A stretch of DNA of 11,348 nt, taken from assembly GCA_964545415.1 (NCBI GenBank), contig CAZJFP010000025.1:1-11348 (forward strand). The letters run 5' to 3'. Made by a program: the position numbers and the translations under genes. This document shows positions 5,165 through 11,348 of this stretch, piece after piece (the stretch's first letter is position 1; each line of letters begins with the position of its first letter). The DNA is from CAJBLF01 sp964545415 (GTDB lineage Bacteria > Patescibacteriota > Gracilibacteria > Absconditabacterales > Absconditicoccaceae). Under the pieces are notes generated by a model, which was given only the letters and a program-made list of their open reading frames with translations, was not told where the DNA came from and did not search any database.

Positions 5165-7012
5165 TTAGTTTCTGATGATGTTTCTCAGGCCAATAAAATT
5201 ACCCTGATCATCAACAAATACAATGGAGTATTTACCAGCAGCAAAGCTACTGATATCCATAGTCATGGTAGCATCGTCTGCGGTAGCGATATACACGACC
5301 TGTCCGATGTTGTCGACAATATAGATATCTTTTACTACTTGGGTATTGATGCCAGACAGATTGATCTGTCCGTCAGTAGGATTAGGAAACGCTACTATAG
5401 CCTCCACAGCATCGACATCTTCGATACCAACAGTGTTGATAGTGATATAGATGCCAGCGTCATTGCTACAGCCATTCAGGTGAGTGAAGGTGTAGATGAG
5501 CTGATGGTTGCCAGGACCAGCAATGTTAGCATTGAATACAGATCCAATGAAGCTGCCAGCCGGGCCATCAAACATCCATGCACTTCCACTTCCAGGGGTA
5601 GGATACACATATGCTGCCATATCCAGCGGAGGAGTGTCGGTAGTGAAAGGACCAGGTACTACTGACCAGGTCACATACGGTAACGGATTAACCACTATAT
5701 AGTGATCATCAGTTGCAGAACATCCTCCAGAGGTTACTGTATAGGTTAAGTGATGTGTTCCCACACCACAGATCTCAGTATACAATGTGTCATTTCCGAC
5801 ACCAAGGCCGGTCCAAGTACCTCCCAATGGAGATGCTGACAAAGCAACATGCTCTTGCAGACATACCGAGTTCGGCATGGTAATAGTTACTGTAGGCATC
5901 GGGACTACATTGATAGGGATGTCAGCTGTTTGTGAACAGCTATTGGGTCCAGTGACGGTTACCATATACGTGGCATTGGTTACAGGAGTTGCATTAATAG
6001 TAGCTCCTGCTTGTCCTGTGCTCCACGCAAAGGTTGAACCAGACTGGTTGCTTGTAGCTGTCAAATCAACATTATCACCTGCACAGATAGTAGTACTCGG
6101 TGATGCAGTGATAGTGACAGTCGGAGCAGGGTTTACCGTAATCGGGATTGAGAATGTAGCTCCGCCTTGGCAGTTGTTTTGTCCAGAAACGGTGATATTT
6201 CCGGAAGTGTTTCCGAAATTCACGGTGATGCTGGTGCCATAATTAGCGGTGATCGTACTTCCTACAGGCACACTCCAAGCATAACTTGTAGCGTTAGGAA
6301 TTGAACTTGGTATTGAGTACGAAACACCCATGGTGTTTGCACAGATACTGGTCGGACCACTGATGGCCGTTGCAGCTCCTGGCAAAGGATTTTGGGTGAG
6401 CGTTATTTGGTTATTCATCACTGACTGGCATTCTGCAACATTTTCAGCAACACACTCTATAGTGCCTGCTATTCCGATACCAGGGAAGGTAAGCGGAGAG
6501 CCGGTACCGATCATGGTTGTTCCCGGAATTGCATTACTATCTCCTACTAAGTGTAGGGAGTAAATTTCACCGTTGACCGAGCCGTTTAAGGTAAACGGTC
6601 CTGATACTGATCCGGGGCAGAATGAAGTAGATGAACAACTCAGACTATAAATAGTCGGAGCTGTTAAGGGAATAACGGTTGCTGCACCGCTTGAAGTTCC
6701 CGAACATCCTCCTGCGATCACCGATACGACGGTATAGGCGCGTACAGAAGGAGGGGAAACTGATAAATGGTAAGTGCTTGTAGTGATGTCAGTTACCGTC
6801 CATTGTGATACTCCATCACTGAAGGTAACATCCCATACGGGACCGTTGGTCAAGTACACCGGAATGTCCGCTGACTCTCCCAAACAAACGTTGTAGTAAC
6901 CAGTCAAGTATGCGGTCGGAGCAGCTTTCCCGCTAAGGGTAAGCGTATCATCCTGACCAACAACCGACAAGCTAAACAACATAATAAACATGATCAAAAT
7001 ATTTTTTTTCAT
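5165..7012 (-). CDS. Secreted Ig/PKD-like repeat protein with T9SS type A C-terminal sorting domain
   Basis: A 615-residue protein. Residues 1-20 are a Sec signal peptide (MKKNILIMFIMLFSLSVVGQ). Several Thr/Gly/Ser-rich beta-sandwich modules of Ig/PKD type follow, each with VCxG or ICAG at the start and a GC near the end (CSGTSSG, ICAGDNVDLTA, GGCSATD). The last 75 residues (541-615) are a type IX secretion sorting domain: AFPNPTDGQINLSG, DIYIVDNIGQVVYI, MDISSFAAGKYSIVFVDDQG. In Bacteroidota this domain directs export and cell-surface attachment and is then cleaved. The ATG at 7012 is chosen over an upstream in-frame ATG at 7069 because it starts the signal peptide and avoids overlap with the preceding gene. 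About 62 Gly and no UGA; stop TAA. The gene looks foreign to the UGA-Gly neighbours. No T9SS machinery is visible here. Confidence 0.9.
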   Translation of the reverse strand: MKKNILIMFIMLFSLSVVGQDDTLTLSGKAAPTAYLTGYYNVCLGESADIPVYLTNGPVWDVTFSDGVSQWTVTDITTSTYHLSVSPPSVRAYTVVSVIAGGCSGTSSGAATVIPLTAPTIYSLSCSSTSFCPGSVSGPFTLNGSVNGEIYSLHLVGDSNAIPGTTMIGTGSPLTFPGIGIAGTIECVAENVAECQSVMNNQITLTQNPLPGAATAISGPTSICANTMGVSYSIPSSIPNATSYAWSVPVGSTITANYGTSITVNFGNTSGNITVSGQNNCQGGATFSIPITVNPAPTVTITASPSTTICAGDNVDLTATSNQSGSTFAWSTGQAGATINATPVTNATYMVTVTGPNSCSQTADIPINVVPMPTVTITMPNSVCLQEHVALSASPLGGTWTGLGVGNDTLYTEICGVGTHHLTYTVTSGGCSATDDHYIVVNPLPYVTWSVVPGPFTTDTPPLDMAAYVYPTPGSGSAWMFDGPAGSFIGSVFNANIAGPGNHQLIYTFTHLNGCSNDAGIYITINTVGIEDVDAVEAIVAFPNPTDGQINLSGINTQVVKDIYIVDNIGQVVYIATADDATMTMDISSFAAGKYSIVFVDDQGNFIGLRNIIRN

Positions 7013-7034
7013 TGTTTTGATTTTTTTTTTGGGG

Positions 7035-8135
7035 TTAATGATTGCTACATCCGTTGTTATCAATAACACGCAGGAACATATTGCTAAGTCCTACGGCTGG
7101 GATAGGTACGGAAATAGTAGTGTTGGTTGTTGCGCTACTTCCCGGAACCGCATAGTACAAAGTGCTAGGCACTCCGCCTGAGGTGTTCCAGATCTCGAAT
7201 GTCCAAGGAGCAGTTCCAACAAGTCCAGTGATGGTTATGTTGGTAAAGTTGCCTACGCATTCAGGGGTGGGATTACCGGTAACCGTAGTAGCATACGGTA
7301 ATGGGAAGATGGTCATGGTGATGCCGGTTGATGTTGAAACACAGCCATTGCTGTTGGTGACATCTACGGTAACAATCTGACCGTTGGTCAAAGATGATGT
7401 GGTATAGGTTGCTGACGCACCGTTCTGTACGGAAGTGCCGTTAACTTTGAAATTGTAGTTAACACCACCCGTTGCAGTAAAGGTTACACTAGTGCCTGAG
7501 CATACACTGTTGTCAGGTACGGTCAGCGTAGCAGTCGGCAACGCAAAGATAGTCATAGTGATACCAGCTGAAGTTGCAGAGCAACCGCCGGCATTGGTAA
7601 CAGCAACAGTAACAATCTGTCCATCGGTTAATGTCGATGTGCTGTACGTATTGCTTGCACCGTTTTGTACGGAAGTGCCATTGACCATGAAATTATAGCT
7701 TATTCCGCCGCCTGCAGTAAAGGTTACCAAGGTCCCTGCGCACACGCTGTTGTCAGGTGTGGTAAGGGTAGGTGTCGGGAGAGCCATGGTCACAAAGTTC
7801 ACCGTATCAGTGGAGGAACATGTTCCATTATTCACCGTGAGGACAACCTGTTGGTTGCCTGCAGTAAATGCCGGTGAGGGAATATACACCGTCCCTGAGC
7901 CAGGTCCTTGTGCAACAACTCCATTAACATTAAATTGGTAAGAACTTCCAGTCTGAACGGTTGCAGTAAAACTTACCGAACCACCAACACAAATCGTATC
8001 ATTCGGATCCGAACAGGTTAGGGTTGCAGTCGGCGTAGCCGCTCCATTCATAGTGAAGTTTTGCGCGTTAACAGCGCTTACTGTGAGGATGCACACGATA
8101 GTGCATACCATCATTTTGAATGAAAAATTTTTCAT
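7035..8135 (-). CDS. Secreted Ig-like repeat protein without sorting domain
   Basis: A 366-residue protein. Signal peptide residues 1-24 (ends SAVNA). An N-terminal module to about residue 120 is followed by two 80-residue near-identical repeats (121-200 and 201-280; motifs PDNSVCSGTSVTFTA, VNGTSVQNGA, GQIVTV, GITMTIFPLP), and then an 86-residue C-terminal module (281-366; WNTSGGVPSTLYY, VPIPAVGLSNMFLRV) that stops abruptly at DNNGCSNH. Bacteroidota proteins of this kind normally continue into further modules and a sorting domain; here a TAA follows, 22 nt before the next ATG. The C-terminal module is close to that of the upstream gene. About 37 Gly, no UGA. Likely a secreted adhesive or filamentous surface protein; function unproven. 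A run of A precedes the start codon and there is no Shine-Dalgarno sequence. Confidence 0.85.
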   Translation of the reverse strand: MKNFSFKMMVCTIVCILTVSAVNAQNFTMNGAATPTATLTCSDPNDTICVGGSVSFTATVQTGSSYQFNVNGVVAQGPGSGTVYIPSPAFTAGNQQVVLTVNNGTCSSTDTVNFVTMALPTPTLTTPDNSVCAGTLVTFTAGGGISYNFMVNGTSVQNGASNTYSTSTLTDGQIVTVAVTNAGGCSATSAGITMTIFALPTATLTVPDNSVCSGTSVTFTATGGVNYNFKVNGTSVQNGASATYTTSSLTNGQIVTVDVTNSNGCVSTSTGITMTIFPLPYATTVTGNPTPECVGNFTNITITGLVGTAPWTFEIWNTSGGVPSTLYYAVPGSSATTNTTISVPIPAVGLSNMFLRVIDNNGCSNH

Positions 8136-8183
8136 ATCAGGTTTTTTTTTTAATTTAACAATTTTTTGATTGAACTTGCCGAT

Positions 8184-9053
8184 TTACTGGTTTGAGCATC
8201 CGTGGGAATCGGTAACCCTCAGATACATGTTGGTAAGACCAACTGCAGGAATAGGAACATTGATAGTGGTGTTTGTCGTGCCGACACTGCCTGCACTGTA
8301 GTACAGAGAGCTTGGAACGCCACCGCTTGTGTTCCATACTTCCAAATTCCACGGGCCGGTGCCGGTGAGACCAGTGATGGTCACGGTACCGTTGGATCCG
8401 ACACATCCTATAGGATTGCCGGTAACCGTAGTGGCTTGTGGTGTGGGCCATACCGTCATGGTAATGCCAGCTGAAGTTGCAGAGCAACCGCCACTATTGG
8501 TGATAGTTACGGTGACAACGTCACCAGTCACCAAAGTTGAGGTTTGATACGAGCTACTTGCACTGGATTGTACAGTAGTACCATTTACTTTAAAATCGTA
8601 ATTGGTACCTCCTGCTGCTGCGTTGAAGGTAACACTCGTTCCTTGACAGCATGCTGTATAATTACTTATCAGCGTTGCTGTGGGAGCAGCGTTAACATAC
8701 ATTTCAGCGAATGCCCAGCGTTCGGTTCCTGATTGGTACACACGTAACCAATATTGGTAGATTCTTCCTGATACTGCTGATCCGCCTGAAGGTACTGTCG
8801 TTGTTGTTGACGTACCGATAAGGGACCAAGTAGACCAAGTAGAACCGCCATTGTCGCTGTAACGTTCACGGAGTTTTAACGAATCGATAGTGCCGGAAGT
8901 GACTCCTGCAGTAATCGTGGTCGAAGAACCCTGACAAACGTACATCGGACAGGCAGGTGCTGAAGAGCAATAACTGCCATTGATGGTTGCGTTCTGTGCC
9001 CAGGAAACAACACCAAGCATCATGAGTAGAATTGATGCAATGATTGTTTTCAT
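8184..9053 (-). CDS. Secreted Ig-like protein without sorting domain, first gene of the operon
   Basis: A 289-residue protein. Signal peptide residues 1-19 (MKTIIASILLMMLGVVSWA). A Cys-containing N-terminal part (CSSAPACPMYVCQG) carries a WLRVYQSGTERWAFAEMYV segment. One Ig-like repeat (about 126-205; GTSVTFNAAAGGTNYDFKV, GGCSATSAGITMTV) is homologous to the repeats of the next gene, and an 84-residue C-terminal module (206-289) ends TDSHGCSNQ at a TAA. The 26 nt at 8467-8492 are identical to 7564-7589 in the next gene, so the repeats were duplicated recently. The start at 9053 is set by the signal peptide; a longer in-frame upstream extension is not protein-like. About 33 Gly, no UGA. It lies 48 nt upstream of the next gene, consistent with one operon. 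Confidence 0.84.
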   Translation of the reverse strand: MKTIIASILLMMLGVVSWAQNATINGSYCSSAPACPMYVCQGSSTTITAGVTSGTIDSLKLRERYSDNGGSTWSTWSLIGTSTTTTVPSGGSAVSGRIYQYWLRVYQSGTERWAFAEMYVNAAPTATLISNYTACCQGTSVTFNAAAGGTNYDFKVNGTTVQSSASSSYQTSTLVTGDVVTVTITNSGGCSATSAGITMTVWPTPQATTVTGNPIGCVGSNGTVTITGLTGTGPWNLEVWNTSGGVPSSLYYSAGSVGTTNTTINVPIPAVGLTNMYLRVTDSHGCSNQ

Positions 9054-9591
9054 CGTTTTTGTTGTTTTTATTGTTACTATTTTATTTTTTTCTGCCTGTT
9101 TATTGTCTGGGCAAGACACGAATAATGTTGGTTGCCCACGCGTACTCCCTCTGATCCTATGCATTTTATGAATAAGAAAATGCAGTATATCGGGGAAGAA
9201 TACTTTTTCGTAGTCAACCAAAAATTTCGGATGTTTCATAAGAATTTTCTCCTTTCTTTTTGGTTAGTTGTTTTGTTAATGTACTTTTGGACTGGGATTA
9301 CTCGCACAGTCACAAACTTCGCTGAGCATGTACTAGCATGTCAGTGTAGAACTTATAAACATTTCCCAATAATTGTCAAGTGAAAGTAAAAGAAAATAGC
9401 AGGAATCGTAGTTAGGTGATAAGGTATCAAAATATAGCTTGAATACTGATATCCCATTGATCTATCATTTCGTGAAAAAGAAAAAAATCGCTGATCTGGG
9501 ATATATCTATTTTCAAAGAAAAAAAACATAAAAAATAGTCAGAAAAAAAATAATAAAATAGATATTTTTTTATGCTAGCGCTTCGCTGAGA
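9054..9591. other. Gene-free stretch upstream of the operon
   Basis: I find no convincing coding sequence in either the standard or the UGA-Gly code; the open frames are short and low in complexity. Structures seen are GCATTTT/AAAATGC (9161-9167 and 9177-9183, 9-nt loop) and ATATCCCA/TGGGATAT (9449-9456 and 9497-9504), the latter extended inward by GATC/GATC. The operon promoter should lie here, but I do not see a convincing -33/-7 Bacteroidota pair or a sigma-70 box. Poly-A and poly-T tracts dominate 9480-9570. Confidence 0.5.
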
Positions 9592-9640
9592 CCTACTTTT
9601 GATAGGCGTCAAAAGTAGGCAAAAACGCCTTTTCTTTTTA
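9592..9640 (+). terminator. Overlapping, mutually exclusive hairpins with T-rich end
   Basis: CCTACTTTTGA (9592-9602) pairs perfectly with TCAAAAGTAGG (9609-9619). Alternatively AGGCGT (9604-9609) pairs with ACGCCT (9625-9630), followed by TTTCTTTTTA, a terminator-like arrangement on the + strand. The two stems share bases and cannot both form. A small AGCG/CGCT hairpin precedes them (9578-9587). No + strand gene flanks it, so its role is unclear. Confidence 0.4.
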
Positions 9641-9646
9641 GTATTT

Positions 9647-9787
9647 ACTTTGAGCCATTAGATCAATATCACATTTTTTCTTTTTATCATATGTCGTTAG
9701 TTACCCCTCATCCCACCTTACGGTCATGGGATTTCGGGGTAATACGCTCGACCTGTTTTTCACGCTGGTGGAGTAATGGCTCAAAGT
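9647..9787. mobile_element. 141-bp MITE-like element or structured RNA
   Basis: Perfect 14-bp terminal inverted repeats ACTTTGAGCCATTA (9647-9660) and TAATGGCTCAAAGT (9774-9787), flanked on both sides by TATTT (9642-9646 and 9788-9792), a possible 5-bp target duplication. Inside is a strong hairpin: TTACCCC/GGGGTAA (9701-9707 and 9736-9742), a small internal loop and TCCCA/TGGGA. On the minus strand the tip can be ACC-GTAA-GGT, capped by a GNRA-type loop. There is no ORF. It is either a non-autonomous transposon or a small RNA with a closing stem. TATTT is a weak criterion in AT-rich DNA. Confidence 0.5.
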
Positions 9788-9850
9788 TATTTGATTGTTT
9801 TTGTAAGATGACAAATAAAAAAAGCGGATACGGGTATTCACTCTTTTGAT

Positions 9851-9885
9851 GAATAATGAATAATGAAAAATGAATAATGAAAAAT
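9851..9885. repeat. Heptanucleotide tandem repeat, five units
   Basis: GAATAAT, GAATAAT, GAAAAAT, GAATAAT and GAAAAAT in direct succession, just beyond the terminator hairpin of the SLH gene. On the minus strand it supplies T-rich sequence after that hairpin. Confidence 0.85.
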
Positions 9886-9952
9886 GTAGGACTTTGTAAT
9901 GTTATTTTCTATTGTATCATACAATAGTCCATAACAAAACACATCCTACATT
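9883..9952 (-). terminator. Long terminator-like hairpin after the SLH gene
   Basis: Three stacked helices: AATGTAGGA/TCCTACATT (9883-9891 and 9944-9952), TGTTAT/ATAACA, and CTATTGTAT/ATACAATAG (9909-9917 and 9919-9927, one-base centre, so a few tip pairs open). On the minus strand it ends in TTTTCATTATTC. It starts 8 nt past the SLH stop codon. Confidence 0.6.
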
Positions 9953-9960
9953 CTCAATTA

Positions 9961-11348
9961 TTAATTATTTAAGAATCCTCCTTCATATGCTCTCTTCATC
10001 ATAATCATAACATATCCTCTGATTTCATTGATGCTGGTTGGATTGCTGATCTGCGTCATGATGCTTGCATTTTTCAGAGCTAGGAGATGCGGTGCATAAA
10101 ATGGATCTCCTCCGTTATATTGCGATCATCGGATTACTCTAGACAAGATAGTACCAAATTGTGCTCTTGTTACGATAGCTTCAGGATTGAATTCATGGTC
10201 AGGGGTTCCATTGGTATTCAATCCCATGAGTCCAAGCTGACAAGCGAGCTTGATGTAAAACTTAAGTTCAGAACTCTGATTGCTGATGTCATTGAAGGTA
10301 CAATTTTTGCCGGTATTGGGTACAAGTCCGCCGAGTGATATAGCGAAATTGCTGATCATCTTGGCCATATGCGCTCTATAGAGTACTCCTCACATATTTG
10401 CTTTTTGGATAGTGTTCATGGTAGTGATGCTATGTGCGTAGGCTCGGAGATATGCATTATTCAATTCTGTAGATCGAGTGGATCATGCGATACTTCCGAC
10501 AGGAAGATTTCCTGTTCATGCATTGCTTCATGTTGTAGAGCAGGCGCTTCCTAACAATCAACCGTAGCAGTATGAACCTGGAGCAAGTGCTCGAGTTCCA
10601 CTTGAACAGACGAGATAATTAGTAGTACAGATTGAAGATCATCCTCAACCACCTCAACCTCAACCACAACTTGGAGAACATGATCAATATGTATATGTTC
10701 ATGAAAGTGTTCATCCATTACATGTTCTAGTCTGAGAAATACATGTTGCTGAACAAGAAACAGATGATGTTTGATATGCGGTCACTGATGATCATGAACT
10801 AATGGTTCATCATTGTCGTGTACATGCTCCAGTAGGTGGAGGAGTAACAATACATGAATTATAATTATATCAGACTGCTGATGGACTGAGAACTCATACT
10901 CATCAAACGACATTACATGTTACAAATAATCATCCACATGATCCTGTATAAGGAACAGTAGCTGCTTGGTACACGGTCATGCTTTGTCCGTTATATAATG
11001 TTGTTCCTGCTACAGAACACGATCCTATGACGGGTGTACACATAACTCATTCATTGATTCCTCATCAATTACATAAACATGTTCCTGCACCAGTAGGACA
11101 ATATTCTGTAGGATCACACTCATATGCTTGTACATTTGGATCTGAGTTGTATTCACAAACAGTACCACAGGTGTCACCTGATCAGATAGCACCAGGAATA
11201 GTGTCTTCACAATAACAGTTTGATTGTGTACAGATATCACCTGGATCACATACATACGCTTCCAATCATGCATCATAGACGCAAGCGGCTTTTACAGATG
11301 AAAGCAATGAGACTATCACGAGAGGAAGAAAAAGAAATTTTAAATGTT
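9961..11348 (-). CDS. Secreted Cys-rich surface protein with C-terminal SLH domains (first 1-2 residues outside window)
   Basis: Read with UGA as Gly, one open frame of 461 codons runs from the window edge to TAA at 9961-9963. It begins with a signal peptide core (HLKFLFLPLVIVSLLSSVKA); the start codon should lie one or two codons beyond the edge. About residues 21-225 are Cys-rich (VCDPGDICTQSNCYCEDT, CPTGAGTC, SVTAYQTSSVSCSATC, RTCNGGTLSGTYTYGSC). A nine-Gly run follows (10639-10665), four of its codons UGA, then about 290-455 form SLH-type repeats (RAHMAKMISNFAISLGG, VTRAQFGTILSRVIRG, NGGDPFYAPHLLALKNA, EIRGYVMIMMKRAYEGG). SLH repeats bind cell-wall polymers, so it is probably a wall-anchored surface protein. 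About 26 UGA codons occur; standard-code reading would shred it. Such proteins are typical of Gracilibacteria. Confidence 0.9.

Noticed and set aside
5144..6563. Several + strand open frames of 64-173 codons inside 5144-8547
   Set aside because: They are antisense shadows of the minus-strand repeat genes; they lack starts, signal peptides or recognisable motifs.
9054..9239. 62-residue N-terminal extension of the gene at 8184-9053
   Set aside because: The signal peptide begins at the ATG at 9053; the extension is not protein-like and contains a hairpin.
9427..9612. 61-codon minus-strand open frame
   Set aside because: Low-complexity Phe/Lys/Ser sequence from A- and T-tracts, overlapping two inverted repeats; no family resemblance.
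9701..9742. Hammerhead ribozyme (minus strand has CCCC-GAAA, a stem, then UGA-GGGG)
   Set aside because: The GAAA box and two stems look right, but the catalytic CUGAUGA box is reduced to GA and the third stem and cleavage-site nucleotide are missing.
9647..9787. Bacterial SRP (4.5S) RNA
   Set aside because: There is a GNRA-type tip, but the conserved CCGGAAGG and AGCAGC elements of helix 8 are absent.
9851..9885. CRISPR array
   Set aside because: Seven-nt units without spacers. No repeat-spacer pattern and no cas gene in the window.
11025..11276. 83-codon minus-strand open frame in another frame
   Set aside because: It overlaps the SLH protein gene, whose frame has Cys motifs and a signal peptide. 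It appears open only because the true frame contains UGA.

Overview
The window looks like a metagenomic scaffold (it contains a run of 100 N) from a Patescibacteria/CPR bacterium that reads UGA as glycine (genetic code 25: Gracilibacteria or Absconditabacteria). The code can be read from the sequence: in topA, rplY, rpsG, rpsL, a small GIY-YIG nuclease and an SLH-domain surface protein, in-frame UGA falls where the family has a conserved glycine, and only UAA or UAG ends these genes. Every gene I can support is on the minus strand.

Layout from left to right: the start of topA (DNA topoisomerase I, cut by the window edge); an unknown 109-residue protein; a short region with a tRNA 3'-end fragment, a GIY-YIG nuclease, tRNA-Lys(TTT) and a broken tRNA copy; then a ribosomal-protein block, transcribed right to left as rpsL (uS12), rpsG (uS7), an unknown ORF, the N gap, a possible bS21, rplS (bL19), rplY (bL25) and rpmB (bL28). 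A promoter candidate with phased A-tracts precedes rpsL. The spacer between rpsL and rpsG can form a stem, and the spacers carry short 7- and 8-nt quasi-tandem repeats.

From about 5.1 to 9.05 kb the character changes. Three tandem genes encode secreted Ig/PKD-like repeat proteins of Bacteroidota type. The last one ends in a type IX secretion (T9SS type A) C-terminal sorting domain. They contain about 132 glycines and not one in-frame UGA, whereas the neighbouring SLH gene alone has about 26. This segment was either acquired recently from a standard-code Bacteroidota-like donor or is an assembly chimera. All three genes stop at UAA, so they would read the same in both codes.

From 9.05 to 9.96 kb there is no gene I can support. 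That stretch holds overlapping hairpins, a 141-bp element with perfect 14-bp terminal inverted repeats and a possible 5-bp target duplication, a 7-nt tandem repeat, and a long terminator-like hairpin. The window ends in a UGA-rich gene for a secreted, cysteine-rich, SLH-anchored surface protein that is complete except for its first residue or two.
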